In this document: piece by piece, positions 25,301 through 32,891 of the stretch
Layout of the letters: each line of letters begins with the position of its first letter
Numbering within the stretch: the stretch's first letter is position 1
Origin: a virus
Strand: one strand, 5' to 3'
Length of the DNA: 37,761 nucleotides
Virus record (IMG/VR): IMGVR_UViG_3300001847_000319
Span: 1-37,761 of that record
Translations under genes and position numbers: made by a program
Notes under the pieces: model-generated
The model's input: only the letters and a program-made list of their open reading frames with translations
Told to the model about the DNA's origin: nothing
The model's database searches: none

Positions 25301-27522
25301 ATCTTAAATAAACCGGTATTGTTTAAGCTAAACCAGTCAGCAGAAAGTTGCTTATACGCTATGTATATATAATCGCCTACCCTAGCATTCTGAAGTGTTG
25401 CGGTAGTATCTGCGAGTATGCGCATGCATCCCGTCTGAATAGACGAATTTCCAGGACTACTGTCTGTGGTTAGAATTTTAAGACCGCTACCTACTGCAGG
25501 CATGGCGTCTGATCTAGGCTCTACAGCGATTCCGTCTGCTACGACGACCATCTCCGATGGACGTCCGTCTCCGTCTGCGCTAAGATCATATGTTCCAGTA
25601 TTTGTCGATGCAGAGGTTACGTATCCTTTAGCATCTGCATTTCCAGCGGTGATAGAGTCGCCTTTGGTTGCAGGCGCGGTTAGCATGACATTTCCAGTCT
25701 GACGATTGATACTAAAATCAGACGAAGTACCTACATCGTAAGTAGGTAGTCCAGCAAACCAGTCATTTACGTATGTTCCACCGATAATCTCAATTGACGA
25801 TCCCGACCCAGTCTTATTGGAAGATATTTGAATCTTACCGTTGGATGTTGCTGTTGCTGTTATGCCAGCAAATTTAGAGTTAATTGCAGTAGCCCATTGA
25901 AGTGGCGATACTGCAGATATAGGTGTTCCACCAAAATCAGCAGTACTGAACGACTGATTCTGTGGAGGTGTTCCATCTACAGATATAACTAATGTTCCAT
26001 CCGTTATAAGCGATGTCCATGGTGCAGAAAGAGTTGTTAATGTTGCAACTCTTTCTTTTGACTTAAGAAGTACATTATTTTTATAAAGTGATATATATGA
26101 GTAAATATTAGTAGAAAATTTAATAGCATCGTTAGCATTAACGGAGCCACTTGAGAGTGTACCTAAAACTTGAATAAATTCAGCAGCTGAATCTGTTGGA
26201 TATAGAAGCAAGCGAGTAGATTCATCTGATAGTCTACAGCGAAAGTTGTAATTATTTATGTTTGCTTGCGTGTTGATTGCTGATGCTATCTCTACTAGGG
26301 TGGCAGATGCTACGTTTGCATAATCAGTCGAGTATATTATAATTTCTTGCTCAACGCCGTCTACCGAGACAACGAGCGTAGATCCTGCCGTAAGTTCTAC
26401 AGGTCCTGATACTTCATTTTTTACTTGAGATCTAGGAAGCGGATAATTCGACAACTGAAGAAACTGCTCTCCACCGCTAGCAGAAGTCAGCAAAACATCT
26501 ACTGACTGACCTTGAGTAGACGGCTGAAATCCAGATCCGTCATCCACGTACACTATCGAAGGCTCGCCATAAGCGGCTGGCTCTTGAATTACGGCCGATG
26601 AAACCTGCTTCCCATCGCTGGAGTCAGACACGCCTACTACAGCTGCCAAGATTGCAGCCCTTGTTCCACGAGAGAGTGTTGCTGAATAGTTTTTAAGTCT
26701 TTCGCGAAGGTCGTCGTCTGATTCCGTGTCGCGTCCGTCAGATAGAACCGACGTATTGGAAACTATCGCAGTGGCAAAAGGAAGCGCGTCAAACATCGTG
26801 ATCGAGTTAATGCCGGCATTACCCTGGACGCCTGAGTTTTCAGCGATTATCGAGATATCGCTCACGGTGTCTTCGCCTGCTGCCAGCACAGCATCGCGCA
26901 GCGTAATGTATCTGATCTCAGGAGAAAGATTGTTTGACGGTATCTTTACCGCAGTTCCAGACGGGATGAGGCGATCGATGGCTCCTTGAGCATCGATGAC
27001 CGTGTCTGATGTCAAATGGTCTTTCTGCAAGGCAGACGCAAGATTTATTGTGTAAAAACTTCCGTTACTAACTACGGATGTATACGATATCGGCCCTTCG
27101 AACTGCTGGGTGCCGCGACCTATAAACAATGTTCCAGTTGACGACCAAGATGAGGCGTCGTTTACGTATATCTTAGTGGCTCCAGCTATTGGGGCTGGTT
27201 TTACTGCATAAAGGGTAGTTGCACGCTTTGTGATACTAGAATCTTGTATCTTGATAAAACCAGTTGCTTTTACTGAAGTTTTTCTAGCAAGACCGTAGTC
27301 GGCGGCTCTTGCATCAAGATCAGAGTTCTTGAGTGCGTCTATGTTTAAAGTCTCTAATACGCTAAGTATGCTAGCGTTATTCTCGAAGTCCTGAGATGCT
27401 ACAGCTTCAAGCAGAGTCAACAAGACAGATCCTGGATTCAAGTCGTTAACAGGCGTATCTGCGATTATCTTGCGGGCCAGTTTTCCAAGAATCTCATTGT
27501 AACTTTGAAGACTTATAGCCAT
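19396..27522 (-). CDS. Giant baseplate J family protein (2708 aa)
   Basis: Baseplate wedge protein of the gpJ/gp47/XkdT family, greatly enlarged. N-terminal J features: helices with NDLNPGSVLLTLLEAVA (about 25-45), RLIPSGTAVKIPS (about 183), SGVQGNAGINSI (about 228) and DTESDDDLRERLKNY (about 262). The family's C-terminal helical-strand region appears only near residues 2610-2680 (VKQISVALKIS; SSLGVGQDVVLSEIVRRVKD; GVDAVTI). The roughly 2200 residues between are beta-rich and modular: four copies of one unit, two FCCH-like modules and several GSIEIxGG-type units. P2 gpJ is about 300 aa and T4 gp6 660 aa. The frame is uninterrupted, so it is probably one protein; processing cannot be judged. 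Confidence 0.85.
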   Translation of the reverse strand: MAISLQSYNEILGKLARKIIADTPVNDLNPGSVLLTLLEAVASQDFENNASILSVLETLNIDALKNSDLDARAADYGLARKTSVKATGFIKIQDSSITKRATTLYAVKPAPIAGATKIYVNDASSWSSTGTLFIGRGTQQFEGPISYTSVVSNGSFYTINLASALQKDHLTSDTVIDAQGAIDRLIPSGTAVKIPSNNLSPEIRYITLRDAVLAAGEDTVSDISIIAENSGVQGNAGINSITMFDALPFATAIVSNTSVLSDGRDTESDDDLRERLKNYSATLSRGTRAAILAAVVGVSDSSDGKQVSSAVIQEPAAYGEPSIVYVDDGSGFQPSTQGQSVDVLLTSASGGEQFLQLSNYPLPRSQVKNEVSGPVELTAGSTLVVSVDGVEQEIIIYSTDYANVASATLVEIASAINTQANINNYNFRCRLSDESTRLLLYPTDSAAEFIQVLGTLSSGSVNANDAIKFSTNIYSYISLYKNNVLLKSKERVATLTTLSAPWTSLITDGTLVISVDGTPPQNQSFSTADFGGTPISAVSPLQWATAINSKFAGITATATSNGKIQISSNKTGSGSSIEIIGGTYVNDWFAGLPTYDVGTSSDFSINRQTGNVMLTAPATKGDSITAGNADAKGYVTSASTNTGTYDLSADGDGRPSEMVVVADGIAVEPRSDAMPAVGSGLKILTTDSSPGNSSIQTGCMRILADTTATLQNARVGDYIYIAYKQLSADWFSLNNTGLFKIVKKGKHTTSGVDTFVDVINVSASADPALDFHKTSLEQDVQTFGSDAYPQIWKASYVSTSVPITLQQMISSFGSDLANVKGSIFKTSSLKMTSTTENDGAIAVPVSIGKLSFIFDTAQGSELGNQSHVATRIASADMLTWFKRGSYIERVGDLISTNTLLKDRVRYADVTGGISANALDNAASLSSSLFNTSSLAYSDVVNITSGANKSLFKTPVEIQPSNILEIRDATPNASFDYLSGDSLQLVKSLTFSSDDSVIFILDNDAVNRTINVNFWRTGRVGSFIAPTNNQFSAYDADNESGVTFGSPTVWSTSSPINTNFDDYAVWFRSRNWYRTGGVSSSDGTLILRAKEYGPIGDSHRFVIDYPSYKNQSAKILHDNNSEYTTTTYYFGSDDAKATGFNSGSRFTVRNIKTITTTAQGSSTGQVSSGDYFYLYNSTNSVVVFWYAVNNDSTSQPTVSIPGVTVSRYWRIGSIVTGDSATNVAAKTAVAIDNDDSFVATSFQNVVSITNNFDISTPAPSQSGLGFVFNMSTNMCRYGFESTIDLSTVDIGDILSIASTLGSSISPGNYGTFKINAVSDVLKYVDVYNPNATQTTAGVVDVAQVSNIVAAGTNMTQTVTVTSGSSITTGGYFNIYDQAGLVVVWYDLTGSTPTPSVPGAIRYIKISGLTSSSSNSAVASATASAIDADSQFITTYSSGSSFTLTNSFIGPVIAASNGSGTSFTFATTNSGNPIGGKYFKLYDGITSTVAVWLNVNGDAIPPHGCDRAIQVILNSTDSANTVASKIAAYMNADSEFVAISSGSQVTISNYYNGARGTASDGVSPYATGFTVAVTQIGQNNSYNITSSSTGILIYPLLSTAVSDICDVINTSQTMTAAYVGNATDIIDTATKEELLAVSYAHNPDPLSGLSNFVKMFDGESFVKSFSNADPEFVLKKSLILQGLQPSIYDMSSCPNPGTTDVGEFFKLIPRTVDNVKHQLTHKAMSQLPIVADVDIAGDFRRIQIKSKKLGTAGAVEVVGGRANSAELSIIGSAGIDVNTDSNIEYLKLAVQAYPNVFSKGDTIKIYNDLPAKRKFLPDLNTTVQVQNDSLGNVKYFIGSRAFNFNPYTRWNITDVSSSYSAATGTIWRWAHTPSGAKAVVSGLVQSYNISSITRVYGAPYSTATVTLSSNHNLLAGQIVVISGIIDVPSLNGTWTVLSPGTNTFQFQCTGSNAVSVGGSLASVEAQSTHTQAYAADGTSLSTRIHAFDFFEGNSASPMSLSLTVDQVPTQADYFVITGPSFNSPGSTPTFAVWFDVDGAGTTPSNMAGKPYNLATYKTKVSVLSGDSVNTIVSKLSAALSSDVNLASFMVSSLTSGTSLANVQPGDIVNVWPKSGDTSLIANWPMGNQSQTSGALTVSGLPVLSVNPSSSYMDVINPNGRAMSNKFVSETGGMSISPAISTRFRLKHSALRRATTIVLNGTTATATTSIPHGFSIGDSVVISDTGTVDGTVTVTETPTSTSFKFLSSVSASTTNGNCTLSSSTTTRYKISSLGFKDLFRIQAALGDSPKFADCGVCVDDFVQISGSTFKADNRGRFRILSVDNDSIVIQNANGKEELDTYKLMNYTDITATWNSGSSTVSGTAGSFKNVSVGSWIRSIDDDDAAFVQVIAMNSLTPSLATSVTLGQTYRGATSTSVGLVADFENGVGLGTELLNIDDLQVYECDSALVGDSLVINSITDSTWFNKLNTGKRETTEWGSDATDRRQYVKVTNTSGLSQTSVSLAADLTGFYLLESSSALYETVRTVENASISRFNFDQRILYVTTSDRSYKMSSDYGTKIMSMGKIAFPTDTATGVDGYSYYTGLMRTVQRIIDGYEPDSETYPGRRAVGSNIESLPPLVKQISVALKISTKDGVNLNDITNDIKSTVISYISSLGVGQDVVLSEIVRRVKDITGVDAVTITKTTPDNNGERVSIYDNEKAITSPDLISLS
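21235..24021 (-). repeat. Four copies of an ~85-aa module inside the J protein
   Basis: Copies lie at about 23770-24021, 23170-23421, 22870-23106 and 21235-21495 (diverged). Each starts with a YF-(K/N/Y)-(L/I)-Y or YFVI strand, then V(V/A)(V/F)W(Y/L/F), a Pro-rich turn, a strand, DSxxxVxxKxxxAxxxD, and in the first three a final strand with (T/S)N. Protein similarity is clear, but the DNA copies have drifted. Confidence 0.75.
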
Positions 27523-27532
27523 TACCTGCCTC

Positions 27533-29143
27533 TTACTGCGGTACGTTTACGCTGAAGGATATGGGAATAACGTTGCCTGCGCCTCCGGCAAGAACAACAC
27601 CAAGTTTTATCATATAGCCAGAAGGCCCAACAGATCCTTGGCTTAGATATTCTACCGTTAAGAACTCTAATCTACTGAAACGAGGGTCGCTAGTTATCTG
27701 TCTAGATATGTTTTCAGCTATGGTGGCCCTAAGCCCATCTGGATCGACGTTGCGTATTCCGGCAAAATCAGGAATACCGTACTCGAAGTGTCTAATGAGA
27801 CTACCCGTAGAAGTTGACATTAGTATCTTTAGGGCCTGCATAGCGTTGTCTGCACCGTACGAAAGCCTAAAATCGCCGGCTTCGCTGATCGCTATATCGC
27901 CATCGTTGCTTAATAAAAAGTCAACACCCGCACTCTTCTCGTCTTCTCCCTTGTTGCTCAAGAACCAGGGCGTGGGTTTGTTAAGTTCTGCTGGAGCTGG
28001 ATTGTCCGATGGGATTAAAACGTAAAAATTACTGTTGATCGTATTTGGTGCAAAGACCCTAATATAAGCGTTATCTGTAGACTTATATTTATCTAAGTCT
28101 TTAGATCCACTTAGTTGAATAATTAGTTCGCCAGACACAGGAATTTCTTTTATGGCTATTATAGTTCTTTGATCTGGCATCACTTCAACGTCTGATTGAA
28201 GTATAACTATTTGATTTATATAAATTTTATCTTTATTTGGCATCGAACTAGAATCTGTAGCCGCTATGTTAACGGTATCGCTCCTAGCACTCGACGCAAG
28301 CGGTATCTTTATCCCTACTTCGTCTATGTACGGAGGCTTTAAACCGTTAGCGATGGCTATCTCTACCCATCGCTGCTCGTCGCCCATAGTTCTTAAAGCT
28401 AAAGTTTGGAGCGATTCATTATAGTTAAGTTTAACAAGTGATCCGGAAGAATAGGTCTTTATATCTATTGCAGGGTTGTTCGCGTTTGCTCTAGCGAACG
28501 CAAAGGGATCAACATATGCCGAAGAGTTTAAGATGGTCTCATTCGCCAGTATTGACTCTATTAAGTATAGTGACTGATGAAAAAGATACGAAGTGGATAT
28601 TTCTGGTATCGACTTATTTAAAAGCTTAGGCAAAGAACTTCTATTGTATATGTCGTTGTACGTTGCATCGGATGCACCGATAGAGTCCGCTATAGCATCA
28701 CGTCCTGCGATTATCAGTTTTCGCAAGTTTAAAAATGTGTTCTTTTTAAAGCTGTTGACTCTATCGATCTCTGCTTGAACAAGATCTTCTTCTGCGTTAG
28801 AAGCGTTGAGATCGTTCACGTACATATTATCAAAAACAGAATAATAAGATGCCACCATGCTTTTGTTGTTGGCAGCTTGTTTTACAGTCGTAGTTTGTGT
28901 CTGCATGATACTTACAAACTTATCAAACTCGTCTAGTTCGTGCGTGAACTTTTTTAAATCATAATAGTCAGATGCATTAGATACGACAGTGTCCCTTATC
29001 GAACTCCAGTTGTCTAGTATGTATTGAAAACGCAAGTTTGCTATTGCAGGAACATCTGACAACTTTAAGCTATCGCCGCTCTGAACCTTAGTCCAAAGCG
29101 ACAAGTCTGATAGTGCTCCATATGCTGCGTTTATGGCGTCCAT
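27533..29143 (-). CDS. LysM-like / gp25-like baseplate wedge fusion
   Basis: A 536-aa baseplate protein. The C-terminal 120 residues (about 413-536) carry the gp25/gpW-like signature: FRLSYGADNAMQALKILMST, RHFEYGIPDF, then a helix and ITSDPRFSRLEFLTVEYL. This family forms the wedge-sheath contact in contractile tails. Residues about 230-278 look like a LysM-type module (YNESLQTLALRTMGDEQRWV, IAIANGL, GIKIPL). The first 200 residues are helical with no recognised fold. Stand-alone gp25 proteins are about 130 aa, so this is an extended fusion. The start ATG shares one base with the preceding stop (TAATG). Confidence 0.8.
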   Translation of the reverse strand: MDAINAAYGALSDLSLWTKVQSGDSLKLSDVPAIANLRFQYILDNWSSIRDTVVSNASDYYDLKKFTHELDEFDKFVSIMQTQTTTVKQAANNKSMVASYYSVFDNMYVNDLNASNAEEDLVQAEIDRVNSFKKNTFLNLRKLIIAGRDAIADSIGASDATYNDIYNRSSLPKLLNKSIPEISTSYLFHQSLYLIESILANETILNSSAYVDPFAFARANANNPAIDIKTYSSGSLVKLNYNESLQTLALRTMGDEQRWVEIAIANGLKPPYIDEVGIKIPLASSARSDTVNIAATDSSSMPNKDKIYINQIVILQSDVEVMPDQRTIIAIKEIPVSGELIIQLSGSKDLDKYKSTDNAYIRVFAPNTINSNFYVLIPSDNPAPAELNKPTPWFLSNKGEDEKSAGVDFLLSNDGDIAISEAGDFRLSYGADNAMQALKILMSTSTGSLIRHFEYGIPDFAGIRNVDPDGLRATIAENISRQITSDPRFSRLEFLTVEYLSQGSVGPSGYMIKLGVVLAGGAGNVIPISFSVNVPQ

Positions 29144-30111
29144 TATATTCCACGTATATTTTTAAGTGTATTTAATAAGCCCTTGCTGTTGCTTACTGCA
29201 CCCTTAAAAGAAGATGCTATAGAAGCCGTGCTGCCGTCAAGACCCAAAGCAGTAAGTCTTGCTGCAGCTACATTAGTCACCGTTGGTGCTACTGCGGGTG
29301 ATATATTGTAAGCTCGCAACTGAATGTTATAGTTATAGAGCATTGGTTGATTGGCTGATCTTTCAAGCGTGAATCTTTGTACGACACAGGAGTATTTGTT
29401 GTTATCTTTAAAGTTGATGAAATAAAGAGGAGTTGGGTCTTTGCTTAGATCGTTTAGATTTTCGCTGCCTATATTCGCGCTCATCTTTCCACTGGACGCA
29501 TATTTCTTATGCGCTAGCAGAAATCTATACAGGTTATGAAATGCAGCATAGCCGCTTCTAGAGACGCTAACTCCTGCCTGAAATTGACCGTCTGTTGTTC
29601 CACTTATAGATTTGTATATGTCTTTTGCTTGTTGCGCCGCTTTGTTAAGTTTACCTATTAGACCTGACGCGAAACCGTATATGCTTGATGACATGAACGC
29701 AGTAGAAGCAAAACTCTCTCTTCCAGCAGATGGAATCTGTTGATTCTGGTCGTAAAAAGCAGGACTGAAGCCTGTCGTTCCCTGTATCGCGATGTCAAAA
29801 TATCGCTGCTCAGAATGTTCTTCTACGGTTCCGTATAAAGTTGCGATAGTGTTGGTTGCAAAGTATGTAGATATTGTTAGATTTTGAGGGCTTATAGGTA
29901 AATAAAACGTCCTTTGTTTGCCCTCTATGTTTGCCTGAAATGCATAAGGAGCAGACTTTAGCCAGTTATTATTTTTACTATAATCAGGTTTGTATATAGC
30001 ATCTACAATTTTATCATATTCTGCTTCAGAACTAACTGATGATCCGCTATTCTTGTCTGGATGCGCAAAGTCGCTCACATATTTTGCTATTGCATTCCAC
30101 GGGTTTGCCAT
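29143..30111 (-). CDS. XkdP-like baseplate / tube-end protein
   Basis: A 322-aa protein between spike and gp25 genes. Residues about 69-115 have RTFYLPISPQNLTIS, then TLYGTVEEHSEQRYFDIAIQG, the pattern of the N-terminal domain of PBSX XkdP-type proteins that cap the tube end in the baseplate. A second beta segment (TPLYFINFKDNNKYSCVVQR, then MLYNYNIQLRAYNI) follows at about residues 225-270. It lacks a LysM module, which here appears in the neighbouring gp25 fusion, so the usual XkdP parts may be split differently. GGAGG precedes ATG 30111. Confidence 0.65.
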   Translation of the reverse strand: MANPWNAIAKYVSDFAHPDKNSGSSVSSEAEYDKIVDAIYKPDYSKNNNWLKSAPYAFQANIEGKQRTFYLPISPQNLTISTYFATNTIATLYGTVEEHSEQRYFDIAIQGTTGFSPAFYDQNQQIPSAGRESFASTAFMSSSIYGFASGLIGKLNKAAQQAKDIYKSISGTTDGQFQAGVSVSRSGYAAFHNLYRFLLAHKKYASSGKMSANIGSENLNDLSKDPTPLYFINFKDNNKYSCVVQRFTLERSANQPMLYNYNIQLRAYNISPAVAPTVTNVAAARLTALGLDGSTASIASSFKGAVSNSKGLLNTLKNIRGI

Positions 30112-30144
30112 AAAAACCTCCAGCTATAATGATAACATGAAAGA

Positions 30145-31125
30145 CTATAAGCTTCCTTTTATAGACGACAGTTTGCTCTTGATGGCCTCAATCTGGCTCC
30201 AAGTTGGAGCAGACTGAACGGGCGAGCAAGGCCCAACTGGAGAGTTTACCACAAGTGTGCCTAATCCGTCTATAAGCTTAATCAAGCTATCCAGTAGCTC
30301 AACGCCGCCAGAGCCTATGGCGATCTTTGCCCCTTTAATTTTTACTGCCTTACTAGAGTTTATAGCAAATTCTTGAGTTTTTATTGAAGTTGATTTTTCT
30401 GTCTCAATCGTAAGCGTTGAAGACTTAAGAGCTACCGACTTGTCTTCTTTTTTCAGCGTTATGGCGATATCGCCTGAGATTATCGTTAGCGTTTTTGCCT
30501 GTTTATCTATCTTGATGGACTGCGGTTTTTCGGCACCGTCGCTTACTTCGTATGCGCCCTTGGCGTCGAAGGTGAAGTATGAGCCTGCGACCTTATCATC
30601 GTACTTAGCCTCTGGAAGTTTCTTGTCTCCGCTGATGGACTTTAAGTTGGCAACCGTTGTCGGCGTGCCTTGAAACTTTATCTTATAAGCACCAGCATCT
30701 GAGATCGTAGTCTCTAAGCCGTTGAACTCAGAAGCATATGCTACGCCTGACTTGATCTTGCACTTATGCGCAGGATGACGGATCGATCCTAATATAAGAC
30801 CTTCATTAGGTGTTTGGTTTATATGAACAACAGCAACCATTTCTCCTACTCGATTAGAGTAAGATCTAGGGATGGGGTCTTTGGACGTATAATCCCAAGT
30901 TCTTAAACCCATCTCCTCGTAATTGTAAACATCACCAAATTTTGCTATAGTTCTGCAGTTCAGTATATAGCGCATACCCTTGTATTGAACTTCAACGGTG
31001 TAGACCACAGAATCTATGTCGTCGTGATATTTTGCGAACCTAACTATGCCGATACGCACGTCTGCGCCTATAGGAAGCGCAGATGCGCTTGGACTGCCGT
31101 ATATAGATGAGTCTCTTATTATCAT
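30145..31125 (-). CDS. Baseplate central spike (gpV/gp5-like)
   Basis: A 326-aa spike protein. Residues about 18-130 form an OB-fold-like domain (IGADVRIGIVRF; RVGEMVAVVHINQTPNEGLI; GSIRHPAHKC). Residues about 200-275 are short alternating strands (TLTIISGDIAITLKKED; VALKSSTLTIETEK; AVKIKGAKIAIGSGG) typical of the trimeric beta-helix needle. The end has VVNSPVGPCSP and a helix with IKSKLSSIKGS, close in style to P2 gpV-like spikes. No HxH iron-binding tip is seen. It overlaps the hub gene by 4 bases (ATGA), consistent with the hub-spike partnership. Confidence 0.85.
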   Translation of the reverse strand: MIIRDSSIYGSPSASALPIGADVRIGIVRFAKYHDDIDSVVYTVEVQYKGMRYILNCRTIAKFGDVYNYEEMGLRTWDYTSKDPIPRSYSNRVGEMVAVVHINQTPNEGLILGSIRHPAHKCKIKSGVAYASEFNGLETTISDAGAYKIKFQGTPTTVANLKSISGDKKLPEAKYDDKVAGSYFTFDAKGAYEVSDGAEKPQSIKIDKQAKTLTIISGDIAITLKKEDKSVALKSSTLTIETEKSTSIKTQEFAINSSKAVKIKGAKIAIGSGGVELLDSLIKLIDGLGTLVVNSPVGPCSPVQSAPTWSQIEAIKSKLSSIKGSL

Positions 31126-32888
31126 TTTGTAGCCTCATCTTTATATGAGACGTTAGATCTACTTTTATCTTTAACGTCTGATGATTCGGTCGCGATACCG
31201 AACGATTTAGAGCCTATAAGATTTTCACCTTTGGCATCCGTCATTATTCCACGCACGAAACTGATTGTGGTTACAAACGATCTAGATCCGTTCTCGATGT
31301 ACGAGAACCTATGAGACACAGACTGAACGTGCGCAAGTATCTTTATATCAGAGGGTTTCTTGCCAACTTCTTCTTTGACATAGTTAAGATCACCGAAGAT
31401 CTCTGAATCCATAAGAATGTTGTCGCCTACGCCTATGTAGTTATTTTGCCCAATTATAGTCACGGTTCCGTTGAGCATCTTGTGACAGTCAAAGAACCAT
31501 CCCCTAAGCACCGGTAACCATCGATCAAGCGCAGACATCTCTGGTCCACCTTTTGAGCTTGCTGGAAAGAATAACGTAGAATAAAACATGGGCTTTATTC
31601 CGTATCTTGCGAATGATGCGGGATCGTGAGTTGCACTTTTATTTTTAGCGGTAGCAAGTACAGCTATATCAACGTCGTATCCTGCAGGAACTTGAGGCAC
31701 TATTTCTATGAAGTTTATTATGTCTTCTGCGTTGTCTCCGGTTTCTATAGAAAGAACATGCTGTTTTGATATATTGACTTTTCTTACGTTGAAGAAACTA
31801 GACTTGATTTTAGGGTCGCCTCCTGGTGTTTTTGTAGCCTGATTTGGCAACCAGAAAGGTTTAATTCTTTTATATAGTGCAAATTCTGGATACGCCTTTT
31901 CATTGGGCCATCTTAGATCTGCAACTAATTCATTAACCACATCATTGCAGTGAACATTAAGTAGTTGCCAAAGCGTATTAGTGCCAATTATGCGCTGAGG
32001 ATCTATCAGGCCTACAGATTCCATCTCATCGCCAGAATACATGTTGTATTTAATCAATCTACCATCGATCAGTTTTATGGATTTTGCTAAGCTGTTCATT
32101 TTAGCATCAATCTTGTTAGACAACTCTATAGGCAATAAGAATTCCGATATAGGGGCATATCTGCTTATATTTACAGATTTTGAGATAGCAGATTTGTTAG
32201 ATTGGTTTAAGAATTTATCAAAACTTCCAACTTCAGGTGAGGGTTTTTGCTGACCTGTGTTTGTTTGAGGAAGAATTCTTTGCGCAACTTCTTTTTGATT
32301 TTTGCTATTAGAGATCGACGATATTCCCCAGTAAGAAATTATTTTCATTACTAGATTTGAGCTACTAAACTTGCCGGCCCATGCTTGTTCTTTTAAAGAT
32401 AGAAAAAGTTTAGCAAAACCCAGTCGAAGCGCTGCCTCAAGTGGAGAATCATTTCTATCAGTTATAGCGGAATCTACATAGACGTAAGATTCTAATGCTG
32501 CGCCCCAATCGCGCCCTACTATTGAGTATGTCGTTATTCTCGCACCTGTACTCTGATCCACCGACACGCTCATTCTAACCGAATCAATCATTCCTATAAG
32601 CTTTAATGTCTCTATAGACGAAGCCTCTAAGTCGGACTGCGTTAATACCTTAGGAGACATGTGAATCTCTATCCAACTTCCGATTGAGATCTCAGAGATC
32701 CAGTTCTTTGTTGGCGCTAAAGTAATCTCAAATTTGCCCGAAGGAGAGGACTTATTCTTAGCGGTCCCTATTGACATTATAGACTTAGTGATGTAGATCT
32801 TTTCGGTTTGCTGAGATGATATGTCTACAGAACCACCGCGTTCTTTGTAGTTGTATATCACTATTCCAGCTGTAGGGTTACGTACCAT
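31122..32888 (-). CDS. Baseplate hub (gp27 / gpD / XkdQ-like)
   Basis: A 588-aa hub protein expected to form the trimeric ring between tube and spike. Early strands (GKFEITLAPTKNW; IGSWIEIHMSP; LKLIGMIDSV) and TYSIVGRDWGAALESY near residue 126 match the first beta-barrel of the gp27/late-control-D fold. The second barrel appears near residues 450-545 (DRWLPVLRGWFFDCHKMLNG; HVQSVSHRFSY; RSFVTTISFVRG). The middle holds a long insertion with an HCNDVVNELVADLRW helix. Order tape measure-hub-spike-gp25-J supports the call strongly. Confidence 0.8.
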   Translation of the reverse strand: MVRNPTAGIVIYNYKERGGSVDISSQQTEKIYITKSIMSIGTAKNKSSPSGKFEITLAPTKNWISEISIGSWIEIHMSPKVLTQSDLEASSIETLKLIGMIDSVRMSVSVDQSTGARITTYSIVGRDWGAALESYVYVDSAITDRNDSPLEAALRLGFAKLFLSLKEQAWAGKFSSSNLVMKIISYWGISSISNSKNQKEVAQRILPQTNTGQQKPSPEVGSFDKFLNQSNKSAISKSVNISRYAPISEFLLPIELSNKIDAKMNSLAKSIKLIDGRLIKYNMYSGDEMESVGLIDPQRIIGTNTLWQLLNVHCNDVVNELVADLRWPNEKAYPEFALYKRIKPFWLPNQATKTPGGDPKIKSSFFNVRKVNISKQHVLSIETGDNAEDIINFIEIVPQVPAGYDVDIAVLATAKNKSATHDPASFARYGIKPMFYSTLFFPASSKGGPEMSALDRWLPVLRGWFFDCHKMLNGTVTIIGQNNYIGVGDNILMDSEIFGDLNYVKEEVGKKPSDIKILAHVQSVSHRFSYIENGSRSFVTTISFVRGIMTDAKGENLIGSKSFGIATESSDVKDKSRSNVSYKDEATK

Positions 32889-32891
32889 TTA

